Below, piece after piece: positions 6,706 through 14,435 of a DNA stretch of 17,543 nt. Within the stretch, counting starts at the first letter, position 1. Each line of letters begins with the position of its first letter. Origin of the DNA: Ruminococcaceae bacterium UBA1227 (GTDB lineage Bacteria > Bacillota > Clostridia > Oscillospirales > Acutalibacteraceae); NCBI GenBank assembly GCA_002309175.1, contig DBWX01000015.1:1-17543 (forward strand), in the 5' to 3' direction. The translations under genes and the position numbers were made by a program. Under the pieces are notes generated by a model that made no database searches, was not told the DNA's origin, and was given only the letters and a program-made list of their open reading frames with translations.

Positions 6706-8856
6706 ATGGATATTATCGCAAGAATAACCGATGAGTTTAAACTCAAGAGGTTTCAGGTTGAAAATACGGTAAAGCTTATCGATGAAGGAAACACGATTCC
6801 ATTCATTGCGCGTTATCGTAAAGAGGCGCACGGCTCCCTTGATGACCAGGTTCTCCGTGCCATTGCCGACAGACTTGAGTATTTACGCAATCTGGATAAA
6901 CGGCGTGAGGAGATTTCAAGCTCCATTATCTCGCAGGAGAAGATGACTGAGGAACTGCAGGCCAAGATAGATGCCGCAGTGACCCTTGCGGAACTTGAGG
7001 ACCTCTACCGCCCGTACAAGCCTAAGCGCAAGACACGCGCCTCCGTTGCGAAGGAGAAGGGCCTGGAACCGCTGGCTCAGGCAATTTATGCGCAGCAGGC
7101 GGGTGTAGACCCTGCGGCTTTGGCTGCTGAGTATATTACTGATGAGGTTCCGGATGTTGAGGCTGCTTTGCAGGGCGCTTCGGACATTATCGCTGAGGAT
7201 ATTTCAGATGATGCGGATATACGCCGTCGTCTCAGGAATCTGTTCTCCGTTGTCGGCACTATCACCTCCAAGGCCAAGACCGAAGAGGACAGCGTCTATG
7301 CCACTTACTATGACTTTTCGGACAGCGTGGACAAGATTGCCGGCCATAAGATACTCGCCATCAACAGGGGCGAGAAGGAGGGCTTCTTAAAAGTCTCCGT
7401 CACCATTGACCGTCTTAAGGCAATTGAGATTATTGAGAGGACCACGATTAAGGGTTCGGGTCCCTGCACTGACTTCGTCAGGGAAGCGGGCTTCGATGCC
7501 TATGACAGACTTATCTTCCCGTCCGTTGAGAATGAGACGCGCTCTATGCTGACTGAACGCGCATCAACGGCGGCTATTAAAGTATTTGCGCAGAATCTTC
7601 GCCCGCTGCTTATGGCTCCGCCCATTAAGGGCAAGGTCTGCCTGGGACTTGACCCGGGCTACAGGACAGGCTGCAAGGTGGCCTGCGTTGACGCCACGGG
7701 CCGCGTGCTCGACACCGGCGTCATCTATGTCACAAAGAGCGCTGCGGAGAAGGCTGCGGCTGAGCAGCTTGTTGTTTCGCTTATTCGGAAACACAAGGTT
7801 GATATTATTTCAATCGGCAACGGTACGGCCTCCAAGGAGACCGAGATCTTCGTTGCGGATTTAATTAAGAAGAATTCTCTTTCGGTTTCGTACATGGTTG
7901 TTTCAGAGGCGGGAGCATCCGTTTACTCCGCTTCGCCCCTGGCTGCCGCTGAGTTTCCTCAGTTTGACGTATCGCTGCGTTCGGCGGTGTCTATTGCCCG
8001 CAGACTGCAGGATCCGCTCGCGGAACTCGTAAAGATTGAACCGAAGGCCATAGGTGTCGGACAGTACCAGCACGATATGCCGCCCAAGGAGCTTGAGACT
8101 GCGCTTGACGGCGTTGTCGAGGACTGCGTAAACTCGGTAGGTGCGGACCTCAATACCGCCTCACCTTCGCTCCTGTCGCATATTTCGGGTATCAACTCGA
8201 CCCTGGCTAAAAATATTGTCTCTTTCCGTGAGGAGAACGGAGCTTTCTCCTCCAGATCTCAGCTTAAGAAGGTTCCGAAACTCGGACCCAAGGCATATGA
8301 GCAGTGCGCGGGTTTCCTGCGTATTGCCGAGTCGAAGAATGTCCTGGACAACACAGGAGTTCATCCGGAGTCATATGACGCCGCAAAGGCTCTTTTAACG
8401 CTCTGCGGCTATGAACTCTCGGATGTCGTTTCCGGTTCGCTGCCGCTGCTTCATGCTCGGCTTGAGGATCTGGGCTATGCCGAGGTCGCATCGCGACTCG
8501 GCGTCGGCGAGCCCACGCTGCGCGATATTGAAGCCGAGCTCTTAAAGCCCGGCCGCGACCCGCGTGACGAGCTGCCTCCGCCCATGCTCCGCTCCGACGT
8601 CATGGACCTGTCGGACTTAAAACCCGGTATGGTGCTCAAGGGCACTGTCAGGAACGTAATCGACTTCGGCGCGTTTGTTGACATAGGAGTCCATCAGGAC
8701 GGCCTTGTACATATAAGCCAGATAGCGGACCGCTACATCAAACATCCTTCTGAGGTGCTGTCGGTAGGCGATGTGGTTTCGGTCAAGGTGCTGGATGTAG
8801 ACGTTAAAAAACAGAGAATCAGTCTTTCAATGAGAGGTGTACAGAGTGAAGCTTGA
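6706..8856 (+). CDS. tex: Tex-family RNA-binding transcription accessory protein
   Basis: This is a full-length Tex protein of 716 residues, the bacterial relative of Spt6, which binds nucleic acid and is linked to transcription and stress tolerance. The Tex N-terminus (about 1-190, with NTIPFIARYRKEAHGSLDD near 30-48) is followed by a YqgF-like RNase H-fold domain starting near 312 (CLGLDPGYRTGCK, later SIGNGTASKETE and SEAGASVYSASPLAAAEFP). Helix-hairpin-helix motifs come next (about 484-545, with HISGINSTLAKNIV and VPKLGPKAYEQ). A C-terminal S1 RNA-binding domain spans about 638-710 (GMVLKGTVRNVIDFGAFVDIG). All regions are intact. The gene overlaps the following ABC ATPase gene by 11 bases, so the transporter pair is probably co-translated. 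The placement after the helicase loader looks like an operon of convenience, since no shared pathway is known. Confidence 0.96.
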   Translation: MDIIARITDEFKLKRFQVENTVKLIDEGNTIPFIARYRKEAHGSLDDQVLRAIADRLEYLRNLDKRREEISSSIISQEKMTEELQAKIDAAVTLAELEDLYRPYKPKRKTRASVAKEKGLEPLAQAIYAQQAGVDPAALAAEYITDEVPDVEAALQGASDIIAEDISDDADIRRRLRNLFSVVGTITSKAKTEEDSVYATYYDFSDSVDKIAGHKILAINRGEKEGFLKVSVTIDRLKAIEIIERTTIKGSGPCTDFVREAGFDAYDRLIFPSVENETRSMLTERASTAAIKVFAQNLRPLLMAPPIKGKVCLGLDPGYRTGCKVACVDATGRVLDTGVIYVTKSAAEKAAAEQLVVSLIRKHKVDIISIGNGTASKETEIFVADLIKKNSLSVSYMVVSEAGASVYSASPLAAAEFPQFDVSLRSAVSIARRLQDPLAELVKIEPKAIGVGQYQHDMPPKELETALDGVVEDCVNSVGADLNTASPSLLSHISGINSTLAKNIVSFREENGAFSSRSQLKKVPKLGPKAYEQCAGFLRIAESKNVLDNTGVHPESYDAAKALLTLCGYELSDVVSGSLPLLHARLEDLGYAEVASRLGVGEPTLRDIEAELLKPGRDPRDELPPPMLRSDVMDLSDLKPGMVLKGTVRNVIDFGAFVDIGVHQDGLVHISQIADRYIKHPSEVLSVGDVVSVKVLDVDVKKQRISLSMRGVQSEA

Positions 8857-9769
8857 AGTAATTGACATCTCCAAAAGCTTCGGTGAGAAGCAGGTCCTAA
8901 ACGGCATAAACTTCACCGTCTCGAGCGGTGAGGCTTTAGGTCTTTTGGGCCGTAACGGAGCGGGTAAAACCACAACCATCAGAATCATCATGCAGCTCTT
9001 CCCGCCGAACTCGGGCGAGGTGCTGCTGGACGGAAAACCTATCGATATCCGTTCGACAAATATAGGCTATATGCCTGAGGAGAGAGGCCTCTACCCGAAG
9101 AAGAAGGTCCTTGAACAGCTCGTCTATTTTGCCGAGCTCAAAGGCGCTTCCAGAGCGGACGCAGTGGCCAGGGCAGACAAGCTTCTTGAGCGCCTTGACA
9201 TGACGGAATACAGAGGTGTAAAGCTCGAAACCTTGTCAAAGGGCAATCAGCAGAAAATCCAGCTTATTGCCACCCTCATGTGCGACCCGGACATAGTAAT
9301 TTTAGACGAGCCCTTCTCGGGACTTGACCCGGTAAACGCAATGCTTTTAAAGGACGTTGTCCGAGAGTGTATTGACGAGGGCAAGATAGTCATTTTCTCC
9401 TCTCACCAGATGAATTACATTGAGGAGTTCTGCAACCATATCGTCATCATCAATGACGGACAGATTGCGGTCTCCGGAGCAATTACGGATATTAAACACA
9501 GCTACACAAAGAACAAGGCCTCAGTCTTCGCTGAGAACAAGGAGGCCGTCGCCGACCTTAAAGAGCTCATCGGCGGTTTCGGTTTCGTGAGCGAAACCGA
9601 GGAGATTGCCGATGAGAACACCGCGGGTGTTGTTGTCACCCTCGGCGACGGCGGCATTTCCGACCTGATGAAGGCTCTTGCGGACGCGGGCGCGCCCGTC
9701 CGCGGCGTGACCGCTTACGAGCCTTCGCTTGCTGAAATCTTTGTTGACTATACGGAGGCGGAATCATGA
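8846..9769 (+). CDS. ABC transporter ATP-binding protein, NatA/YhaQ type
   Basis: This is the ATPase subunit of an ABC-2 exporter, 307 residues from the chosen GTG. The start at 8846 has GAGAGG about 8 nt upstream inside the end of tex; an earlier in-frame GTG at 8837 has no such site. Walker A is GRNGAGKTT (35-43). The Q-loop region reads GYMPEERGLYPK (74-85). The signature is LSKGNQQ (130-136) in place of LSGGQ, Walker B is VILDEPFSGLDP (151-162), and SSHQM carries the switch His. The PEERGLY plus LSKGN combination marks the NatA/YhaQ branch, whose members have a C-terminal DUF4162-like domain; residues about 215-307 would be that domain. Known relatives export sodium, peptides or drugs, but the substrate here is unknown. 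The stop overlaps the permease ATG (ATGA), so the two are translationally coupled. Confidence 0.93.
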   Translation: MKLEVIDISKSFGEKQVLNGINFTVSSGEALGLLGRNGAGKTTTIRIIMQLFPPNSGEVLLDGKPIDIRSTNIGYMPEERGLYPKKKVLEQLVYFAELKGASRADAVARADKLLERLDMTEYRGVKLETLSKGNQQKIQLIATLMCDPDIVILDEPFSGLDPVNAMLLKDVVRECIDEGKIVIFSSHQMNYIEEFCNHIVIINDGQIAVSGAITDIKHSYTKNKASVFAENKEAVADLKELIGGFGFVSETEEIADENTAGVVVTLGDGGISDLMKALADAGAPVRGVTAYEPSLAEIFVDYTEAES

Positions 9770-11016
9770 AACAGTTCTTTACCGTATTCAAATTCGAACT
9801 CATAGGACAGCTCAAGAGCAAGACCTTCATAGTCATTACCGCAATACTCGTTGTCGGCATACTCTTTGCCGTAAACCTCGGCCGCATTGAAAAGGTCTTC
9901 GGCGGCGAGGACGGTTTCAACTTCGGCAAGGACGAGGACACCGTAATGCTCATAAAGAACGAGAGCGAGTTTAAGGACGAGGAACTCCTCGAGACCTTCA
10001 AGACGATGTTCTCGGACGGCTACAAGGTGAGCCTTACCGACAAGACTCAGGATCAGCTTAAGAAGACGGTCAAGTCGGGCGATGCAGACAGCGCGGTTGT
10101 CATAAAAGCTCCGCTTGAGTACACGTACATTGTCGATACAGTCGGCATGTATGACGCGGATGAGCAGATTATCAACCAGGCGATGATAACAAGCTACAGA
10201 TATCTTGCCATGGCTCAGAGCGGAATGTCCGAGGAGGATATAGCCGCAGTGCTCGGCGCGACGGTTGACAGCGATGTAATAGTCACCGGCAAGGACCAGA
10301 CTCAGTCCTTCCTGTACACTTACATCATCATAATGATCCTTTACATGGTTCTTCTTCTCTACGGCCAGTTTGTCGCAAGCTCGGTCGCAAGCGAGAAGAG
10401 CACAAGGTGCATGGAGGTACTCATCACCTCCTCAAAGCCCATGAACCTCATGTTCGGAAAGGTGCTCGGCTCAGGCTGCGCAGGCCTCCTCCAGCTCGTG
10501 CTTATTCTCGGCACGGCTGTCGTCGGCTTCCGATTCAACGAGAAATACATCGACAACGAGATGCTCAAGTCACTCTTCGGTGTTCCGACGAGCGTCGCGG
10601 TCTACACGGTCGTATTCTTCATACTGGGCTTTTTCATCTATGCCTTCATGTACGGTGCTGCGGGCTCGCTCGTCTCACGAATTGAGGACTTAAGCACCCT
10701 TATTATGCCCGTCACATTCCTTTTTATGGCGGCTTTCTTTGCCTCCATTTTCGGAATGACAGGCGGCTCGGTTGACGGCACGCTCTACACCGTGCTCTCA
10801 TTCCTGCCTACATTCGCACCTCTTGTCATGCTCGTTCGGGTATGTATGGGAGATGTACCGACCTGGCAGATTGCGCTCTCAATCGCCATCCAGGCCGTAT
10901 CCGTCGGAGTACTGGGTGTTTTATGCGCGAGAATCTACCGCGCAGGCGTTCTGCTCTACGGCAACAAGCCGAAACTTGAGGATATCCTGAAGATACTCAA
11001 GCCGGTAAATACCTGA
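9766..11016 (+). CDS. ABC-2 type permease, NatB/YhaP-like
   Basis: This 416-residue membrane subunit partners the preceding ATPase. One transmembrane helix near the N-terminus (about 19-37, TFIVITAILVVGILFAVNL) is followed by an extracytoplasmic domain of about 145 residues (40-185). About five further helices lie between 185 and 400. After the second helix comes the cytoplasmic motif EKSTRCMEVLITSSKPMNLMFGK-like (about 209-231), which is characteristic of ABC-2 permeases of the NatB/YhaP group. This topology (TM, large outer domain, TM bundle) is that of two-component exporters of the CcmB/NatB type. The substrate cannot be named. It is the last gene of the dnaD operon; a strong hairpin terminator starts 10 bases after the stop. 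Confidence 0.9.
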   Translation: MKQFFTVFKFELIGQLKSKTFIVITAILVVGILFAVNLGRIEKVFGGEDGFNFGKDEDTVMLIKNESEFKDEELLETFKTMFSDGYKVSLTDKTQDQLKKTVKSGDADSAVVIKAPLEYTYIVDTVGMYDADEQIINQAMITSYRYLAMAQSGMSEEDIAAVLGATVDSDVIVTGKDQTQSFLYTYIIIMILYMVLLLYGQFVASSVASEKSTRCMEVLITSSKPMNLMFGKVLGSGCAGLLQLVLILGTAVVGFRFNEKYIDNEMLKSLFGVPTSVAVYTVVFFILGFFIYAFMYGAAGSLVSRIEDLSTLIMPVTFLFMAAFFASIFGMTGGSVDGTLYTVLSFLPTFAPLVMLVRVCMGDVPTWQIALSIAIQAVSVGVLGVLCARIYRAGVLLYGNKPKLEDILKILKPVNT

Positions 11017-11020
11017 TACA

Positions 11021-11049
11021 TTGATTAAAATTACAAGATGTGGTATCAT
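11021..11049 (+). promoter_or_regulatory. Predicted asnS promoter embedded in a terminator
   Basis: TTGATT (11021-11026), exactly 17 nt, then TATCAT (11044-11049), matching four and five of six sigma-A consensus bases. The start would be near 11056, with a leader of about 29 nt. The spacer is the left arm of the upstream operon's terminator and the -10 lies in its loop. No T-box or long leader is present before asnS. Confidence 0.5.
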
Positions 11050-11067
11050 ATCTTGTAATTTTCTTTT
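11027..11067 (+). terminator. Rho-independent terminator of the dnaD-ABC operon
   Basis: A perfect 13-bp stem, AAAATTACAAGAT (11027-11039) with ATCTTGTAATTTT (11050-11062), has a 10-nt loop and continues into TCTTTT. Its A-rich left arm also makes it usable on the other strand, although no leftward gene ends here. It separates the permease from asnS. Confidence 0.85.
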
Positions 11068-11084
11068 ATAGAGGTAATTAATTA

Positions 11085-12473
11085 ATGAAGCACACGGATA
11101 TTATCGAAGTTTTGACCGACAGGGAATATGTCGGAAAAGAGGTTACGGTATGCGGCTGGGTCCGCACTGCGCGTGACTCCAAGAACATGGCTTTCATAGA
11201 GCTCAATGACGGCACATGCCTTAAGCATATACAGCTTGTAATAGACAAGGAGACTTTTACGAAGCCGCTTGCCGAGTTTACGAAACTCGGCTCGTCACTC
11301 AAGGTGACGGGCACGGTTGTGCCATCTGCGGTGGCACAGGACGGAGGCGTTGAAATCAACGTCACCGATCTCGCCCTTTTGGGCGCGTGCCCGGAGGACT
11401 ACCCCCTCCAGAAGAAGCGCACAAGTCTCGACACTTTAAGAACAATGCCTCACCTGCGCGTGAGAACAAATACATTTAACGCGGTATTTCGCGTACGCTC
11501 CGTACTCGCGACTGCAATTCACGAGTACTTCCAGGCGAGACATTACGTCTATGTGAATACACCCATCATCACCGGCTCCGACTGTGAGGGAGCGGGTGAG
11601 ATGTTCACTGTAACCACACACAGCTTTGAAGATGCGGCGAATTACAAGTCGGCGGACGAATTCTACGCCGACGACTTCTTCGGCAAGTCCGCAGGCCTTT
11701 CGGTCTCGGGCCAGCTCGAGGGCGAAGTCGCCGCAATGGCCTTCGGTAAAATCTACACCTTCGGCCCGTCTTTCCGCGCCGAGAACTCGAACACGACGAA
11801 GCATGTCGCCGAGTTCTGGCACGTCGAGCCGGAAGTCGCCTTCGCCGAGCTGCCCGACATCATCGAGATCGCCGAGGACATGATAAAGTCCATAACGAAA
11901 GCCGTTATGGAACGCTGTCCCGCCGAGCTCGAGTTCTTTGAGAAATTCTTTGAGCCGGGCCTTCGCGAAAAACTTCAGCATGTCATAGACAGCGAATTTG
12001 AAGTTCTTGATTACACCAAGGCAATAGAAATACTTGAGAGCGCACCCGTCGAGTTTAAGTTCCCGGTATTCTGGGGATGCGACCTGCAGACGGAACATGA
12101 GCGCTACATCACGGAGGAGGTGTTCAAAAAACCGGTATTCGTAATCAACTACCCGAAGGAGATCAAGGCGTTCTACATGAAGCAGAATCCCGACGGCAAG
12201 ACCGTCGCTGCGACCGACCTGCTCGTTCCGGGAATAGGAGAGATTATAGGCTGTTCCGAGCGTGAGGCTGACTACGACAAGCTTCTTGAGGCTATGCGTG
12301 TCCGCAACATGAGCGAGGATGACTATAAAGACTATATTGATCTGAGAAAGTTCGGCTCCGTACCGCACAGCGGTTTCGGACTCGGTTTCGAGCGTATGCT
12401 CATGTACGTCACGGGCGTACAGAATATCAGAGACGTTATTCTCTTCCCGCGCGCCGTGGGAAGTATCCGATAA
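11085..12473 (+). CDS. asnS: Asparaginyl-tRNA synthetase
   Basis: This 462-residue class IIb aminoacyl-tRNA synthetase charges tRNA-Asn in the cytoplasm. An N-terminal OB-fold anticodon-binding domain (about 17-105, VTVCGWVRTARDSKNMAFIEL) precedes the catalytic core. Motif 2 lies near 226-250, with GPSFRAENSNTTKHVAEFW, the AsnRS/AspRS type. Motif 3 GFGLGFERML is at 430-439, close to the C-terminus. Length and C-terminal end are normal for the family. A loop around 180-215 (ADEFYADDFFGKSAGLSVSGQ) fits AsnRS rather than AspRS. The ribosome binding site is AGAGG about 10 nt upstream. It is the first gene of the second operon, with degV 18 bases downstream. Confidence 0.96.
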   Translation: MKHTDIIEVLTDREYVGKEVTVCGWVRTARDSKNMAFIELNDGTCLKHIQLVIDKETFTKPLAEFTKLGSSLKVTGTVVPSAVAQDGGVEINVTDLALLGACPEDYPLQKKRTSLDTLRTMPHLRVRTNTFNAVFRVRSVLATAIHEYFQARHYVYVNTPIITGSDCEGAGEMFTVTTHSFEDAANYKSADEFYADDFFGKSAGLSVSGQLEGEVAAMAFGKIYTFGPSFRAENSNTTKHVAEFWHVEPEVAFAELPDIIEIAEDMIKSITKAVMERCPAELEFFEKFFEPGLREKLQHVIDSEFEVLDYTKAIEILESAPVEFKFPVFWGCDLQTEHERYITEEVFKKPVFVINYPKEIKAFYMKQNPDGKTVAATDLLVPGIGEIIGCSEREADYDKLLEAMRVRNMSEDDYKDYIDLRKFGSVPHSGFGLGFERMLMYVTGVQNIRDVILFPRAVGSIR

Positions 12474-12491
12474 AGAAAGAAGGAAACCACA

Positions 12492-13379
12492 ATGGCTTTT
12501 TGCATTATCACTGACTCCGCTTCAGATGTACCTGAAAGCGTAATTAAGGAATATAACCTTTTCGTTATGCCCACTCCCGTCACAATTGACGGCGAGGACC
12601 TTCGTGACCGCGTCACGATCTTCCCCGAAGAGTTTTACAAAATTCAGAAAGAGGGCGTAAAGGAGATAAAGACATATCATATCTCCCAGCTCATGTTCGA
12701 GGAGTATTTCACTCCCTATGCCGAGCGCGGCGATGAAGTTCTCTATATCTGCTTCTCAACAGGTGTTGCCGGCACATTCCAGGCGGCAAACCTTGCGAAG
12801 GATGAGGTGCTCGAGAAGTACCCCGACTTCAAGATCACAATCATCGACTCGCACTGCGCTTCCCTTGGTTACGGTCTCGTAACCGAGCGCCTTCTGAAGA
12901 TGCAGAAAAACGGCGCGCCGAAGGAACTCATCATTGAGGCCGCCTACTTCTTCTGCAACCATATGGTTCACGATGTTACGGTTCAGACGCTCGACTACCT
13001 CTATGCCGGCGGCCGCGTAAGCAAGGCCTCCTTCGTAGTCGGCGGAATGCTCGACATTAAACCCATCATCATGACTGATGAGAACGGTTCGCTCAAGGCT
13101 GTCGAGAAGGCGCGCGGCTGGAAGAAGGCCCGTGAGCGCGTTCTCGAAATCGTAGGCGAGAAGGGCGCCGAACTCGATAAGCAGGTTGTAGGCGTAATCT
13201 ACGGCACTGAAAAGGAAGATGCCGACTATATTGCCGGCGAACTTAAGAAGCGCTACAAGGTACGCGACGTCCTCATGGGACAGGTTGGCTGCGCCATAGG
13301 CGCACATACCGGCCCCGGTATTGTCGCCGTAGTATTCCTTGACGCATTTGACGAAAGATTTGACGCATATCTGAAATAA
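12492..13379 (+). CDS. DegV family fatty-acid-binding protein
   Basis: This 295-residue DegV-fold protein is of the group (FakB) that holds a fatty acid for phosphorylation by FakA, feeding exogenous or recycled acyl chains into phospholipid synthesis. The N-terminal ITDSASDVP (6-14), FSTGVAGTFQAANLA (about 87-101), IDSHCASLGYGL (about 118-129) and GGRVSKASFVVGGML (about 173-187) are the recognisable family blocks. The Ser/Thr residues in the first two line the carboxylate end of the pocket in known structures. No FakA kinase gene lies in the window, so a FakB role is likely but unproven. AAGGAA lies before the ATG. The gene sits between asnS and a lipoprotein gene with gaps of 18 and 16 bases, so it is probably co-transcribed. 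Confidence 0.92.
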   Translation: MAFCIITDSASDVPESVIKEYNLFVMPTPVTIDGEDLRDRVTIFPEEFYKIQKEGVKEIKTYHISQLMFEEYFTPYAERGDEVLYICFSTGVAGTFQAANLAKDEVLEKYPDFKITIIDSHCASLGYGLVTERLLKMQKNGAPKELIIEAAYFFCNHMVHDVTVQTLDYLYAGGRVSKASFVVGGMLDIKPIIMTDENGSLKAVEKARGWKKARERVLEIVGEKGAELDKQVVGVIYGTEKEDADYIAGELKKRYKVRDVLMGQVGCAIGAHTGPGIVAVVFLDAFDERFDAYLK

Positions 13380-13395
13380 TAAACGGTGAGGTAGC

Positions 13396-14424
13396 ATGGA
13401 CAAGAAGAAACTCATTGTCATAGCCGTACTTGTTGTCTTTCTCATAAGCCTTGTGGCCTGTGTGAAGATAAGCTCCGATAAGAGAAAGAGCGCCGGACCC
13501 GCGGGACCGACGCCTGAAGATGCGGCAACAACAGACCCCGATGCATGGTGGAAACACTATGATCAGGGTCCGGCCGACGCGCCTGAGGACGCCCCGACAA
13601 AGACAAATGAGATCTCCTGGGAGCCCGTTGAGGGCGCCGTGGCATACAACGTCTATCGCTCAAAGACAGAGGGCAGCGGCTATGAACTCATAGCTGTCGT
13701 CAATGAGACGAAGTATGCCGATACCACAGCCGAAAACGGTGTTAAGTACTACTACAGAACCACCGCTGTCATAAAGAACGACAAGGACAAGGAGTCTCCG
13801 ACAGAGGAAGTGACCATTGCTCCCGAGAAGATTGTCACCACACAGGTGACCGTCGCACCTACCGCGGCTCCGACCAAGGCGCCCACACAGGCACCTACAC
13901 AGTCGCCCACGCAGGCTCCTACACAGTCGCCTACGCAGGCTCCCACTCAGGCTCCGACACAGCCTCCGACGCAGGCTCCGACAGAACCTCCGACGGAGCC
14001 GCCGACAGAGCCGCCTTCAAATCCGGGAAGCAGCACGCGCAGCAACATGATCAACAGGGCGCTCAATGCTTTCAACTCACATGTCAAGGATGACGGTATT
14101 ACCACAAGGCAGCTTGCGAATTACTGCGCCCGCACTTTCACGAGTCCCATTACTCCCGTGAGTACCACGACTCTCAAGGGTGTCAGCAGTCAGCCGACAG
14201 GCTTTACTGAGTGCTACAGGTTCACACCTGACTACAGTATCTTCAACAATGTACGCGCGTTCGGCTATGTAATAAAAGTGGCTGACGGCGTAAACTCCGC
14301 GGACTTTGCAAACTCAATTAAGTTCGCCTCACGCGCAAACTTCGGCGGTTTCTCGTATCCGCTCAACTATACTATGACGGCCTGCTACGGCGACTATGTC
14401 TTCGTCATGGCCTCATATAACTAA
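13396..14424 (+). CDS. Predicted FN3-like, Pro/Thr-repeat surface lipoprotein
   Basis: This 342-residue exported protein of unknown function starts with Lys residues and a hydrophobic stretch (6-21) ending in LVAC. That is a good lipobox, so C22 would be lipidated after signal peptidase II cleavage; a membrane anchor is the alternative. An acidic linker with WW (51-52) leads to one fibronectin type III-like beta domain (about 69-145; ISWEPVEGAVAYNVYR and YYYRTTAVI are the typical strands). Next comes a 54-residue linker of xPTx tetrapeptides (154-207), a probable wall-spanning spacer. The C-terminal domain (about 215-342) is rich in aromatic, Asn and Ser residues; I do not recognise it. GTGAGG lies upstream of the ATG, 16 bases after degV, and murD follows 11 bases later. 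The context suggests a cell-envelope protein, but no enzyme motif is visible. Confidence 0.85.
   Translation: MDKKKLIVIAVLVVFLISLVACVKISSDKRKSAGPAGPTPEDAATTDPDAWWKHYDQGPADAPEDAPTKTNEISWEPVEGAVAYNVYRSKTEGSGYELIAVVNETKYADTTAENGVKYYYRTTAVIKNDKDKESPTEEVTIAPEKIVTTQVTVAPTAAPTKAPTQAPTQSPTQAPTQSPTQAPTQAPTQPPTQAPTEPPTEPPTEPPSNPGSSTRSNMINRALNAFNSHVKDDGITTRQLANYCARTFTSPITPVSTTTLKGVSSQPTGFTECYRFTPDYSIFNNVRAFGYVIKVADGVNSADFANSIKFASRANFGGFSYPLNYTMTACYGDYVFVMASYN
13855..14016 (+). repeat. Tandem 12-bp repeats encoding xPTx tetrapeptides
   Basis: Thirteen in-frame 12-bp units encode APTA, APTK, then mainly APTQ/SPTQ and finally APTE/PPTE, and end in two prolines. Adjacent units share long identical stretches (for example ACACAGGCTCC), so slippage could change the length in steps of four residues without shifting the frame. 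Confidence 0.9.
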
Positions 14425-14435
14425 GGAGAAAGCGA

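Noticed and set aside
11436..12368. 310-codon minus-strand open frame opposite asnS
   Set aside because: asnS is complete on the plus strand. The antisense frame has no ribosome binding site or recognisable domain and arises from codon bias.
13752..13946. Minus-strand repeat ORF reading VGACVGDCVGA, and a CRISPR-like look of the repeats
   Set aside because: It is the reverse reading of the xPTx codon repeats of the lipoprotein. There are no spacers between units, so it is not a CRISPR array.
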